Below are positions 22,630 through 34,085 of a stretch of 64,000 nt of DNA, in pieces. How positions within the stretch are numbered: position 1 is the stretch's first letter; each line of letters begins with the position of its first letter. Made by a program: the position numbers and the translations under genes. This DNA comes from Adiantum capillus-veneris. Taxonomy: Eukaryota > Streptophyta > Polypodiopsida > Polypodiales > Pteridaceae. The notes below the pieces were generated by a model. That model searched no databases. It saw only the letters and a list, made by a program, of their open reading frames with translations, and was not told the origin of the DNA. Location of the stretch: NCBI GenBank assembly GCA_014529385.2, contig CM043954.1, positions 7,379,806 through 7,443,805 on the forward strand, read 5' to 3'.

Positions 22630-22806
22630 TGTAAGACCTAGGAGACTAAGACATAGGATCCTCCTCCCTACCGCCCTTTATATAGGCATAGCTCCTAGCT
22701 CTTGCCCTAAGCGGATCCCCAGTCCACATTGGTCTAGTCCAGGCCCTTGGCCTAGGTCCCTGATCCCCTAGGTTGGGCCTTGCCCCGTAGGACCCTTGTC
22801 TTGACA
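22630..22806 (-). repeat. TE-C 5' LTR
   Basis: 177 bp, adjacent to the primer site, matching 18167-18343. The flank CAAAG at 22807-22811 is the second copy of the target site. Confidence 0.85.
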
Positions 22807-22845
22807 CAAAGCTTCATAAAATTTACAAAAAAAAGTGGCTTTTAT

Positions 22846-23039
22846 TGTGAGGGATCATCCCGTGCTTGCATGCGTGCAGGAAAGGGGGGAGGAGCATAGC
22901 AAATAGGGAAACACCACTCTGTAGCAGGAGAGAGTGAGTGAGATTCTTTATTTTGTATGTATAGAGAACAAGGGTTAATAAGTGAGTTAGGGAGGGTAAA
23001 GAGAAAAGGGTTGGGTAGCCATGGACCTTTACCCCAACA
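22846..23039 (-). repeat. TE-D 3' LTR (copia), left end approximate
   Basis: On the minus strand TGTTGGGGTAAAGG starts immediately after a polypurine tract AAGGGGGAGAT (23041-23052). The left end is set at TGTGAGGG by the TG..CA rule only, since no second LTR is in the window. The start resembles the TE-F LTR (TGTTGGGGTGG). Confidence 0.55.
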
Positions 23040-23040
23040 A

Positions 23041-24053
23041 TCTCCCCCTTCAAGGCCACAAGGCCATGTTATAAGTGGTGATGACTAAAGCTAGTATGTA
23101 CAATCAGGAAGCACGATAGCTTCACCCTTGTACAAATCTGTTCACCCTACACCCATTAACTTGATGCATTGTGCAAACCGCTCAGTAGGTAGGCTCTTTG
23201 TAAGAGCATCTATAGGGTTGTCATTAGTGTAGACCTTGATAAGCTCCATGAGATGATACCTCACCTCAGTGTGTTTTGACTTGGAGTGAAACATGGGATT
23301 CCTTGCCAAAATAGTGGCACTCTGATAATCACAATGCAAAACTAGAACCTATTGAATGTCTAAACATGCCAACCATATAGCTTCCTTGTTGACATTTGAT
23401 GTTGCAACGTACTCATCCTTTGTAGTGGAATAAGACGTACAATCTTGGAGAGATGATCTCTAAGAAATGGCTCCTCCTACAAATATGAAAATGTAGCCCG
23501 ACATAGATCTCCTACTATCTCTACAACCTACATAATCTACATCTTTGTAACCAACAATAGATGCATCACTATTACCGAAGAGTAAACACCTATTTATTGT
23601 ACCCTTCAAGTATCTGAGGATGTGTTTCACTGCTATCAAATGTTATTTTCCAAGATTATCCATATATCAACTAGCCACCCACACTACAAATCCAATGTGT
23701 GGCCTTGTAGCTACCATAGTATACATAAGATTGCCTACAGATGAAGAATATGGAACACTTTCCAATTTTGTCCTCTTAAAATTTGACTAGGGAGAATCTT
23801 CCTTCCTAAGTTTCAGATATGATGGTAGTGGGGTACTTACGACCTTGCCCTCCTGCATATTGAAACATTTCAAGACCTTGTGGATATCTGATTTTAGAGA
23901 CAACTCAAGAATTTCCTTTTTCCTGTCTCTCATGATACGCATACCAAGAAAATGATTTGCTTCGCCCAAGTCCTTCATAGCAAAGTTTTTGCTCAACGTT
24001 CGCTTCAATTTGGTGTTACCATTTACATGTGGTAGTGATGTGTGTGAACACAC
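23041..24053 (-). pseudogene. TE-D copia pol fragment: end of RT and RNase H
   Basis: Minus-strand frames read in order the copia RT C-terminus (KRTLSKNFAMKDLGEANHFL at 23930-24020), the connection block with a GSLMY motif, RNase H with a GYKD..YVGCRDSRRSMSGY block, then LHCDYQSATILARNPMFHSK and the tail IDALTKSLPTERF (23142-23339). The polypurine tract and LTR follow. Several stops and frameshifts make it dead. Everything upstream of the RT C-terminus is missing because TE-E abuts at 24041. Confidence 0.8.
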
Positions 24054-24244
24054 TTAGGACCGTCGGGGCATTTTTTCCCTCACTAAGAGTCCCCCCCCCC
24101 CCCCCTGTGCATTGTATATACGCCCATCACTCTAGGGCTATCTTATCTTTCCATTGCACACTAAGCTATACACTCTTAGTTGTGTGCCTTGAGATTCCTT
24201 CATCTTCTACAAGTTGTGTGTGTTTTCTTGCAATCCTAATTCCA
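24041..24244 (+). repeat. TE-E 5' LTR (copia), start approximate
   Basis: It begins near TGTGTGAACACAC and ends near AATTCCA, five bases before the primer-binding site. It carries a 15-base poly-C run (24091-24105) and a TATATA sequence near 24116. Its 3' half matches the fragment at 1-105. Confidence 0.6.
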
Positions 24245-24249
24245 ATAAT

Positions 24250-24261
24250 TGGTATCAGAGC
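24250..24261 (+). promoter_or_regulatory. TE-E primer-binding site (initiator-Met tRNA)
   Basis: TGGTATCAGAGC, the perfect plant copia consensus, placed five bases after the LTR. It fixes the plus orientation of TE-E. Confidence 0.85.
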
Positions 24262-24634
24262 AGATTGCATCCTCCCGAGCTTATTCGCCAGCAACTCCAG
24301 CACACGCCTTCTCACTTTCTCCAATTATGTGAGCTTTGGCAAAGCGTTTGCGGGTTGACAAATATTTTGGGAAAGCTCGTAGTGCCTGGTCTGCTCAGAT
24401 TTTTTATTTGGGCTCATTTCGACCTCCGTTTCCACTACAAGCAATACTGTGCAGGTAATTTTGTCATTTTGTGCAGAGTTTTTATTAGTGTCATTCTCTA
24501 CATAACGGGTCCCTTGTAGTCTTCTATTGTTTGTGCTAAATAGCACGTGTTGTTCTCACATTGTTTCTCCTCTTTTTGGGTAGTTTTCACATCAAGTGCA
24601 ACATTTGGCTGACATCGACACATATGTGTTCAAG

Positions 24635-25212
24635 ATGTTTGCTTCTGAGGATAGTTTGAATGGGGACAACTACCCTATGTGGGCTTATATGATGTAACAT
24701 TTCCTTGTGTCAAAGGGCGTTTGGAATATTGTGCAAGGCATTGATGTACGTCCTAGTTCTGAGGATGTAGGCGATGTTAAGGATGTTGCAGGTTTTGGTG
24801 GCAGGGTTGCTGCTGCCAGAGACATTTTGCCTACGGCTGAGCAAGCTTGTTGGGATGTAAAAGATGCACAGGCTCATGCTTTGATTGCATTTTCTTTGAA
24901 GCTCATTATCACTCCTCATATTCGTTCAACAAAATCTGCAAAACAGGCTTAGGATACTCTGGCTGGTCTTTATGCAAGTCGCAATGAAGCAATAATTGCA
25001 TTACTACGTGAAGACCGGGAGTCAAAGATTATGCATGAAGAAGATGAAATGGACACTTTCCTTGCTGGTGTCAAGGATATAAATGAGAAACTTATTTTTG
25101 AAGGCAAAGTCTTTTTTGATAGTTCCCTTGTGCAGATTGTACTTGATGCTTTGCCAGATTCTTTCCAGACTTTTGCTAGTACTTGGAGACTTATGACCTA
25201 AGGAAATCCTGA
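24635..25212 (+). pseudogene. TE-E copia gag, N-terminal part
   Basis: The frame from ATG at 24635 has the copia gag start pattern LNGDNYPMWAYMM and, after a stop, continues KGVWNIVQGI, ending at 25200 with LVQIVLDALPDSFQTF, the usual L..LP..F..f helix. At least three in-frame stops make it non-functional. It would encode the capsid. Confidence 0.75.
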
Positions 25213-25214
25213 AG

Positions 25215-26150
25215 TTGTCAAGTTTAATGCATTATGCACATTGTTGTTGCAAGAGTTACTTTCTAGAAAAAACAAGGCTAAACAGCATGCAGTCTTTTAT
25301 TGCTGCTCAAAGAAAAGGTGGTAACAACAATGTAACCACTTCTTGTGGTTCTTTTGCGAGTGGAAAATATTATGTTCCTAATGCTTCTACAAGCAGCACT
25401 TCGTCTAGGAATTCTGGTGATAAGGGCAAAAAGAAGATGCGTTGTTGTAAAGCTAATGATCACTTCATCAAGCAGTGTCCAAAATTGAAGGCAAAAGAGG
25501 CTAAGAAGAAAGAGGTTGGATCAACTATAGGGTCCAATACAAGCGTAACTATTGTGGAGTCTTTTGTGAAAGGAGATTGTGATGTTGATGTAGATGCAGA
25601 GTGGGCTTTTAGTACAGAGTGTACTTATGATCCTACTGTCCATTATGCATGCATGTCAGTTGCTACTGATTCACATGTGCGGTTTTTTTACAGTGGTGCT
25701 ATAAAGCACATTACCTCACATCATGATTTGTTTACCTCTCTTGAGTCTGTCCCTCATGAGAATTTAGTCATTTGTGCCAACAACACCTCTTATCTGGTTC
25801 AAGGAGTTGAAAAGATTGTGCTTACTGCTACAAATAGTAGTTCTTTCACACTTGTTGATGCATTGTATATACCTAGGATCAAGAAGAATCTTTTGTCTAT
25901 ATCTGCATTTGCTAGACTTGGTCTTGTAGTCAAATTTGTGGAAGACAGATGTACAGTACACGATCTCAATTTTGGTGATGAAATTATTGCATCTGGCATT
26001 TTATGTTGTGGCCTGTATAAGATCACTTTGTATGACAAGTGTGGGAGGAATTTTTCAAATGTTGTTGTAGATTCAAAGGCTGTTTCAGATGCAAAACTTT
26101 GGCATGCATGTTTTGGGCATCTGAATTTTTCCACATTGCTGCGTTTGTAG
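25215..26150 (+). pseudogene. TE-E copia nucleocapsid, protease and GAG-pre-integrase
   Basis: The longest open frame of TE-E (311 codons). It has a decayed zinc knuckle CCKANDHFIKQC near residue 78 (first Cys shifted, Gly lost). The protease block RFFYSGAIKHIT follows, where the catalytic Asp of the D-S-G triad is Tyr, so the enzyme is dead. Then come LVDALYIPRIKKNLLSISAF and the LWHACFGHLNFSTLLRL pre-integrase motif. It ends at a stop right after that motif, where integrase begins. Confidence 0.8.
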
Positions 26151-26154
26151 AAAT

Positions 26155-26945
26155 ATGATATGGTTGCTTCTTTGCTGCCTCTTGAAGCACCTGTCAAACA
26201 TGTTCGTGAAGGTTGTATTTTGGGTCAGATACAACATTCAAAGTTTCCAAAGGATGGTTCATTTAGGGCCACATGTAGGTTGCAACTTGTGCATAGTGAT
26301 GTTTGTGGGCCCATGCAAACTTGGTCCTTGGGTAATTACCTTTACTTCGTGACTTTCATTGATGATTATTCAAGGCATGCATGGGTGTATCCACTTAAAG
26401 CAAAGTCCGAAGTGTTTATGTGCTTCAAACAATTTTTGGCTATGGCTGAAAATGTCTCGAAATGTACTCTAGGCACCTCCATTCAGATCGAGGGGGGGAG
26501 TATTTATCTCATGCATTTAATACATTTTTGGCTAGGCGTGGAAATACCAATGTACAGTGTCATATACGCCTCAACAAAAATGCTTTGCAGTTTATGACTC
26601 CTTATGAAACATGGCATGATAGAAAGCCTTCTATTGAGGACATGCCTGTTTTTGGTTGTTTGGCATATGCTTTGGTGCCACAAACATAGCGCAAAAAATT
26701 GGATGATAAGGTTGTCAAATGTATTTTTGTTGGTTATAGTGCTGAAAACAAAGGTTACAAGTTGTATCATCTGCAAACAAAGTGTATCTTGGTCTCACGG
26801 GATGTTGTGTTTATGGAAGATTATGTTCACTCCTTGATGTCATGTACTAGAGAAAGTAATGTAAGCTCACAGGACATTTATGACACTTTGTTGCCTCTTT
26901 TCAGTGATGGAAGTTCAAACGTAAATTCAATTGAGACAAATTTAT
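26155..26945 (+). pseudogene. TE-E copia integrase, frameshifted and internally deleted
   Basis: The catalytic core starts HSDVCGPMQTWSLGNYLYFV with the first Asp, and TFIDDYSRHAWVYPL follows. After a frameshift near 26460 the HSDRGGEYLSHAF block carries the second Asp, but the region with the catalytic Glu and its neighbours is shortened. The C-terminal KLDDKVVKCIFVGYSAENKG block (26699-26760) is the copia integrase tail. It could not integrate DNA. Confidence 0.8.
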
Positions 26946-27179
26946 AGACTATGGGGGTTTCAAAAAATGTTATAGATCAGCCTATTACTGATTCAGATGT
27001 ACATGATGTACTTCATGAGGAAAGGGCTGAGAATGAGCAGGCTAGAGGTATGCCAAAATGGTTGGTGCATATTTTCTGTGGCAGTAAATTGGATGTACCT
27101 GTGTCTAGTACTCGTTTCAAGTTCTCGCCATGCATCTTATGCATCAGATTGCTATGCTTTGGTTGTGTCTAGCTTATGT

Positions 27180-27865
27180 GGTGTTAAGGAACCTCTATCT
27201 TCTAATGAAGCACAAAATTCAAAAAATTGGATGGCTGCCATGCAATCTGAATATGATGCACTTATAGAAAATGACACGTGGACTTTATGTAATTTGCCTC
27301 ATGGAAAAAAGGCCATTGGTACGAAGTGGGTATACAAGTTGAAACACAAGCTAGATTGTGAGATTGATTGCTATAAGACTCGACTTGTTGCAAAGGGTTA
27401 TGCATAGAAAAAAGACATAGATTATAAAGAGACTTTTGCTCCCACTTTTTGTATGACTATTGTGCATTTTCTATGTGCATTGACATATCATTTTGGTTGG
27501 GATGAACATCAATCAGACATTGTTACAGCTTTCTTGAATGGTGACATATTTAAAAAGTTTATGTAACGCAGCCTCGCGGTTTTGTCATTAAAGGGTAGGA
27601 AGATAAAGTGTGCAAATGTAAGAAATCTTTGTATTGGTTGAAGCAATCTCCTCGTGCTTGGTATGGAAAGGCTGACACTTACTTGGTCAAACGAGGCTTT
27701 CACATTAGTCCAATAGAAAGCACTTTGTATGTACAGTGCGAAGGTGATGTACTTCTCATTGTTATTCTCTATGTGGATGATTTGTTGATCACTGGTCCAA
27801 ATGAGACACATATTGTTGAATGCTACTTTCAACGTGAGACACATATTCCAAATGATTTGAATGCT
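27180..27865 (+). pseudogene. TE-E copia reverse transcriptase, truncated
   Basis: The RT starts NWMAAMQSEYDALIENDTW and KAIGTKWVYKLK, continues VTAFLNGDIFKKF and, after frameshifts, LYWLKQSPRAWY and ILYVDDLLITGPN with the catalytic YVDD at 27770-27781. Similarity stops near 27865, where LINE sequence begins. The RNase H, polypurine tract and 3' LTR are missing. Confidence 0.85.
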
Positions 27866-27873
27866 ACTTTCAA

Positions 27874-29405
27874 CATTCATTCACATGGGAGTCAATTGAG
27901 GCATCATGTAGGAAGTGTAATGCATCCCATCTCCCAAACCACTTCTTTATGTCTTGCATCCATCCCATGCTCAAGATCTTGCTTTTATGTGTCTTTTGAA
28001 CTTTTTGGCTTGCTTCCCATGAAATTGTAGGAAGTTGATGTGAGGGGTTTTGAGGCATCTTTATCATGTACTCCACAACCCTTTCCATGCCCATAACCTC
28101 AATTGGAAGAGATCCCAACTCAAGAAGTAGTAGAATATATGGTGTTTGTATCTTAACTTGGAAGTTTGTAAAAAAACGCTTTTGAACATTCTCAAACTCT
28201 TTCCAAGTAGATTTTGAGATGCTTTCACCCCACACTTCAACTCCATAAAGAAGAACCGGTGTCACCAATGTGTCAAAAAGGTACTTCTTGAGAACCCAAC
28301 ACTTGATATTTCCCGCATTACACATGTTCTCAAATGCATAGTGCGCTCTCTTTTCCGCTTCCAAATGAGACATAGCACATTCATGCCAACTTGTGATTGG
28401 TCGGAACCTCAAGGTCAATGTACTTAAAGCTCTCAATAACTTCAAGTGTCTCATTGTTGTGCACACTTGGTTTTCAAAAGCATAACCGTTGTTTTGGATT
28501 CATTCATAATCAACCCAATATGCAAACAAAATTTCTCAAGGATAACCATAAGCTTTTGTGCATCCTCTAAAGTGTGTTCTATAAGCACTACATCATCCGC
28601 ATACAACAATATCATGATTACCGCATTGCAAATAGTGACCTCTTCAATGCCTTCTTCTTGCATAAAGTCAAGTACCATTTGTTCCAATTAACCGATGCAT
28701 AGACCAAATAGAGTTGGTGACAACGGACATCTTTTTTTAACCCCAATAGTGCTTGCAATTTTTTTTTGAAATTCCTCTTCCCATGTGCAATTGATATATC
28801 ACCTTCTCATAGATTCAAGAAACCCCAAGCATAAACTCACTTGCCACTTGGAGTTCTTCCATCCTTCTCCACAAATTGTTACATGGGATAATATCGAAGG
28901 CTTTCTTAAAGTTCACAAAGCAACAATACAATCGCTTCCTTTCATCTAACTTTCCTCTATGAGAACACAAAGAGTGACAAGATGATCAATGGTGATATGG
29001 CATCAATGAAAACCCGCTTGTCCTTTTGCATGTTTTCCATTCTCTTTAGGCCAATCACTCAATTTTACCTCCATTATGCACCCAAAAAACTTTGCCATAA
29101 GAGACGCAATCATTATAGTTTGGTAGTTATTTACATTTCTTTACATCCCCTCCTTTATGCAAAGGCTTGACCCAATTTGTAGTCCAATCATAAGACATAC
29201 CATGTTGAAGTGCAAGATTGAACATATCACACATCCACTCATGTGTAAAATCTCTCCTCCATTTAATCATTTCAAACTTGATACCTTGAAGATCTCTCGC
29301 TTTGCAAGTGGCCAACTTTTCGAGTGCACCGCATGCATCCTCAATAGTAAAAAAAAGTGGGCATATTGGTAGTGAACCATAAAATGACACTTTTCCAGCA
29401 TTCAC
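27874..29405 (-). pseudogene. LINE A reverse transcriptase and C-terminal domain
   Basis: Fragments in order: TCKARDLQGIKFEMIKW and NWVKPLHKGGDV (29127-29405), a gap with frameshifts, then MILLYADDVVLIEHTLEDA with an intact YADD (near 28590-28604), then VLLYGVEVWGESISKSTWKE and MGMERVVEYMIKM of the C-terminal domain (27870-28466). The polymerase motif is intact but the frame is broken at several places. Confidence 0.8.
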
Positions 29406-29636
29406 TTCTCATATAGTTGCCTACAATGTGTGCACATATCCACAAGACTCAAGTTACAAAAACTCTCAACCCGCTTGCCCCTCAAGTTTCTCCAAAATCT
29501 TCCACATGCACATGCCTTTTCTTTGTCACTGTACTTTCCATTTCCTTCTCTTCTTTTGAATCAATGCCTTGTATGTTTGCAAATGACTTTGATAGTTTTC
29601 TTTGTCCATAGTTGCATCAAGCTTTATCAAGGACTT

Positions 29637-30205
29637 TCATGCATCTTGACATTCTTTATCAAGCCACCTTTTGCATGATCTATCTTTGTTGATACCATGG
29701 ATATGCTTTATGGCAAAGCATTCTTCCGCACAAGAACAAATAACTTTCTTGAAAGCTTCCCATTTAGTTTTCAATGGTGAGTCATATTGAAGCTTTGTCA
29801 TCCATAACTTTTGCTCAACCATTTCAATGTACATAGGTGGTTGTTTGAAATCCACACATAGTGATAACTTCTCTTCCTGTTGGATGTGATTATCATGCAT
29901 AGTTGCTTCTCCACATGCAAGGTCAATACATAAGGTCTGATGGTGTGATTTTGGGGTCCATTGACCAAGCATAAAACTCTTTATGCGATATATGATGGCT
30001 TCGGAGAGTACCATATAGTCAATCACAATATCCCCATTATGTTTTCTACATGTAAATCCATTGGTTCCACTCCACAAAGATACACCATTGGCAATGAGCA
30101 TACCATGTGTAAAAGTAACTTTCCATAGTGATCCGGCTCTTTCTCATCCATTGAAGTACGATCATACAAGTGAACTTCCTCCAACTCCCTTGAAATGTAT
30201 GGCAT
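29637..30205 (-). pseudogene. LINE A endonuclease, C-terminal part
   Basis: Frames at 29637-30101 and 30023-30205 carry LIANGVSLWSGTNGFTC, DYMVLSEAI and WTPKSHHQTLCIDL, the end of an exonuclease-endonuclease-phosphatase fold (normally S-D-H at this last motif; here S-H-H, a likely inactivating change). Copy B keeps SDH. This enzyme would nick the target DNA. Confidence 0.7.
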
Positions 30206-30258
30206 ATCAAATTGTTGAGTATCATGTTACAATGTTTTTGTGCGAGCATTCATACCCC

Positions 30259-30314
<56 letters not shown>

Positions 30315-30327
30315 GAGAGTAGAGAGG

Positions 30328-30380
<53 letters not shown>

Positions 30381-30410
30381 GAGAGAGAGAGGTAGAGAGA
30401 AAGATAAATA
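30259..30410. repeat. (GA)n microsatellite at the junction of the two LINE copies
   Basis: An interrupted GA tract of about 150 bp. On the minus strand it is (CT)n following AATAAAATCTATTTATC, i.e. it sits where the 3' tail of LINE copy B would be. Confidence 0.9.
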
Positions 30411-30552
30411 GATTTTATTATCGTCTTTGGAGGTCAAATATGACCTATGGGACCAAAGTTACATGTGATGTACTATGTGTATGGCTGATAAGTGACTCTC
30501 GATGCTCCAAAGTTGTGGTGATGAGAGTCACAATGGAGAGCCCACACTATGG

Positions 30553-31535
30553 CTAGGAGAGGAAAGTGTGTAGGTCTAAGTTATGGCTGAAAATGTGAGA
30601 GAAGCAAGTTTGGATGTGACCAAAAGCTGAGCACTCTAGTAGTGTGTGGTACTCAGACTCTTGAACTTGCAGTAAGCATAATGTGGACAATCTATTTGAA
30701 TCTTCTCCATTGCCCCAACGCCCTATCTCGCATCGAAGGAAATGGGAGTTGAGCCAAATGGCTGCGATAGTGCGTATCACTGACAAGGGGATAGGTTCAA
30801 GCATGTAAGTGTGAGTACGGTTTCCTCTTTCAGCAAAGAACATGTAGTTGGGGGCAATATGGGTGGTGTAATGTATGAAGCGTGACCCATCGGATTTCTC
30901 CCAAGCCGTAATACATTGGCGTTGTAGAAAAGCTTCATTCACTTGGGAGTCAATTGAAGCATCATGTAGCAAGTGTAATGCATCCCATCTCCCAAACCAC
31001 TTCTTTATGTCTTGCATCCATCCCGTGCTCAAGATCTTGCTTTTATGCGTCTTTTGAACTTTTTTGCTTGCTTCCCATGCAATTGTAGGAAGTCGATGTG
31101 AGGGGTTTTGACGCATCTTTATCATGTACTCCACAATCCTTTCCATGCCCATAACCTCAATTGGAAGAGATCTTGACTCAAGAAGTAGAAGCATATATGG
31201 TGTTTGTGTCTTAACGTGGAGAAAGCTTGTAAGAAAATGCTTTTGGACATTCTAAAACTCTTTCCAAGTAGACTTTGAGATGCTCCCGCCTCACACTTCA
31301 ACTCCATAAAGAAGAACAGGTGTCACCGATGTCACCAATGCATCAAAAAGATACTTCTTGAGAACCTAACACTTGATGTTTCCCAGATTACACATGTTCT
31401 CAAATGCATAATATGCTTTCTTTCATGCTTCCAAACGACGCATAGCACATTCATGCCACTTGTGATTGGACGGAACCTCAAGGCCAAGGTACTTAAATTT
31501 CTCCACAACTTCAAGTGTCTCATTGTTGTACACAA
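30553..31535 (-). pseudogene. LINE B C-terminal domain
   Basis: The 213-codon frame 30553-31194, plus decayed upstream sequence, matches the copy A tail (MGMERIVEYMIKM, WMQDIKKWFGRWDALHLL). It continues into a Cys/His-poor end LCLLQVQESEYHTLLEC resembling the zf-RVT type ending of plant LINEs. Confidence 0.7.
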
Positions 31536-31545
31536 TGGATGTCTT

Positions 31546-32350
31546 CTACTTATGGTTGGTTTTCACAAGCATAACCTTTGTTTTGGATTCATTCACAATC
31601 AACCCACTATGCAAGCAAAAGTTCTCAAGGACAACCATAAGCTTTTGTGCATCTTCTAAAGTGTGTGCTAGAAGCACTACATCCGCACAAAACAAAACCA
31701 TGATTACTGCATTGCAAATAGTGACCTCTTCAATGCCTTCCTCTTGCATAAAGTCAAGTACCATTTGTTCCAATTGATTGATGCATAGACCAAAGAGAGT
31801 TGGTGACAACGGACATCCTTGTTTAACCCCAATAGTGCTTACAAAAAGTTCTGAAATTTCTCTTCCCATGCGCAATTGACAAATCACCTTCTCATAGATT
31901 CAACAAACCGCAAGCATAAAATCACTTGGATTTCGAAGTTCTTCCATCCTTCTCCACAAATTGTTACGTGGAATCATATCAAAGGCTTTCTTAAAGTCCA
32001 CAAAACAACAATACAATCGCTTGCCTTTCAACCGACTTTCCTCCATGAGAACATGAAGAGTGACAACATGATCAATGTTGTTATGGCATCGACAAAAACC
32101 TACTTGTCCTTTTACACGTTTTCCATTATCTTCAACCCAATGTCTCAAATTCATCTCCATTATGCACCCAAACAACTTTGCCACAAGAGACCCAATCATT
32201 ATAGTCCGGTAGTTGTTTACATTCTTTACATCCCCTCCTTTATTGAAAGTCTTAACCCAATTAGTACTCCAATCATAAGGCTACCATGTTGAAGTGCAAG
32301 GTTGAACATATCCCACATCCACTCATGGGTGAAATCTCCCGTCCATTTGA
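31546..32350 (-). pseudogene. LINE B reverse transcriptase
   Basis: Motifs in order: QVGFCRCHNNIDHVVTLHVL, CCFVDFKKAFDMIPRNNLW (polymerase motif A), IGVKQGCPLSPTLFGLCI (motif B), and motif C reading LFCADVVLLA, where one Asp codon of the Y-A-D-D box has been lost by an in-frame deletion near 31680. Catalysis would be abolished, unlike copy A. Confidence 0.8.
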
Positions 32351-33490
32351 TCATCTCCGGCTTGATACCTCGAATATCTCCCGCTTTGCGAGTGGCCAAC
32401 TTTTCAAGCCCATCGCATACATCCTCAATAATAATAATAATAAAAAGGGCATACATGGGAGTGAACCATAAAATGACATTTTTTTAGCATTTGCTTGCTC
32501 ATATAATTGCCTACAATGTGTGTACATATCCACAAGACTCAAGTTACCAAAATTTTCAACCCGCTTGCCCCTCAAGTTTCTCCAAAATCTTCCACATGCA
32601 TGTGCCTTTTCTTGGACTTGAAAAAGTTGTTGCTTTACTTCCCATCTTCTTCTCTTCTTTTGAATCAATGCCTTGTATGTATGCAAATGACTTTGATAGT
32701 TGTCTTTGTCCATAGTTGCATCAAGCTTTATCAAGGACTTTCGAGCATCTTGACATTCTTTATGAAAACACCTTTTGCGTGATCTATCTTTGTTGATACC
32801 ATGGAGATGCTTTATGGAAAAGCAATCTTCGGCACAAGAAAAAATAAATTTATTGAAAGCTTCCCATTTAGTTTCCAATGGTGCATCATATTGAAGCTTT
32901 GTCATCCATAATTTTTGGTCAATCATTTCAATGTACATTGGTGCCCGTTTGAAATCCATACATAGTGACAATTTCTCTTTCCTTTGGCTAAGATTATCAT
33001 GGTTAGTTGCTTCTCCACATGAAAGGTCAATACACAAGGTGCGATGGTCGGATTTTGGGGTCCATTGGCCAAACATAAAACTCTTTATGCGATACATGAT
33101 GGCTTCGGAGAGTAGCATATAGTTAATCACATTGTCCTCATTATGTCTCGTATATGTAAATCCATTGGTTCCACTCCACAAAGATACACCATTGGCAATC
33201 AGCATACCCGTGCTATTACACATGTGTAAAAGTAACTTTCCATAGTGATCCAGCTCTTTCTCATCCATTGATATAAGATCATACAAGTGAACTTCCTCCT
33301 TTATGGCATATCAAATTGTTGAGTATCATGTTGCAATGTTTTTGTACGAGAAATCATATCCCCAAATACAATAACATCACCTTCACCTTTGAAATAAGCA
33401 ATGTCCTCGTCTAAATCAAAAAATGGATGATCTCTATCCATGCAAGCATAAAAGGGGGAATCATGATGAGGAATGTAGCAACCGGCTACA
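32351..33490 (-). pseudogene. LINE B endonuclease and linker
   Basis: The 311-codon frame 32351-33286 holds GVSLWSGTNGFTYTR, NYMLLSEAI and WTPKSDHRTLCIDL with the catalytic S-D-H. A long Lys/Arg-rich linker follows (HTYKALIQKKRRRWEVKQ) leading to the RT. Upstream sequence to 33490 adds the middle of the endonuclease after a stop. Confidence 0.75.
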
Positions 33491-33773
33491 AAAATGGGTT
33501 CTCTTCAGTTCGCTTAATACCAGTTAATCAATAAAATCCATGATTAATCACTCGTTAATGGAGGCTTTATGCTCCTTACAAGGTGGAACCTGGCTTAATC
33601 CAGGTGCTAATCAAAAAAATTAATAATGACCTGCTTTGTACTGCCTTCTGCTTCTTCCCGTTATGGCATATGAACTTTTTGTCTTTCAATGGCCGTCTGA
33701 TCTGGCTTAAGGTTTATGGCTTAAATCCCAAATTTTAATGGGTTTAGGCTCAGCTAATGGTTTAAGATTAGGC

Positions 33774-34085
33774 TTAGGGCTTAAGAATATGGCTAATGAG
33801 TTTCGTTTGCTTCCATAAATGTCCATCTTTCAAGAAATAGCCATAGGCCTTTTTCCTGATCTTCTTGAATTCTTGATCACTCAAACCTTCTTGTCTAGTG
33901 AGAGTACGTAGGTAGCGGCCAATCATAAGCCACTCTCCATCATAAAACTCTTCAGAAAAGACTTCAAAAACATGAGTAATATTTCCACAATTGGCATGCA
34001 GATATGAAGACGTGTAGAACTTCAAGCCAACATCACTCGTGGTCAGCATCTCTTCTTCATCTTCAAACCTGGCTCTTGATAACAT
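33774..34085 (-). pseudogene. Ty3/gypsy pol fragment (RNase H end to pre-integrase)
   Basis: DMLSRARFEDEEEML matches the end of gypsy RNase H (D-x-LSR). YDGEWLMIGRYLRTL and IRKKAYGYFLKDGHLWKQ match the stretch before the integrase zinc finger. The integrase is absent. It is joined to copia gag sequence on its 5' side. Confidence 0.75.

Larger units (their letters stand above)
27871..30250 (-). mobile_element. LINE copy A, truncated at both ends
   Basis: A minus-strand non-LTR retrotransposon whose domains read from right to left: C-terminal half of an APE-type endonuclease, reverse transcriptase, and C-terminal domain. The 5' end breaks at the microsatellite at 30259 and the 3' end at the junction with TE-E near 27870. 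The tail around 27871-28450 aligns with 30940-31535 of copy B at high identity by eye. No poly(A) or target duplication is visible. Clade not assigned. Confidence 0.8.
30411..33490 (-). mobile_element. LINE copy B
   Basis: A minus-strand LINE of about 3.1 kb related to copy A but longer at both ends. At the right it includes earlier endonuclease sequence (CYIPHHDSPFYACMDRDHPF and IVFGDMISRT, the G-D-x-N/I-S-R motif, 33370-33490). At the left it includes the whole C-terminal domain (30553-31194) and a 3' untranslated part ending in a CT microsatellite. The 5' end is truncated near 33490. Confidence 0.8.
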
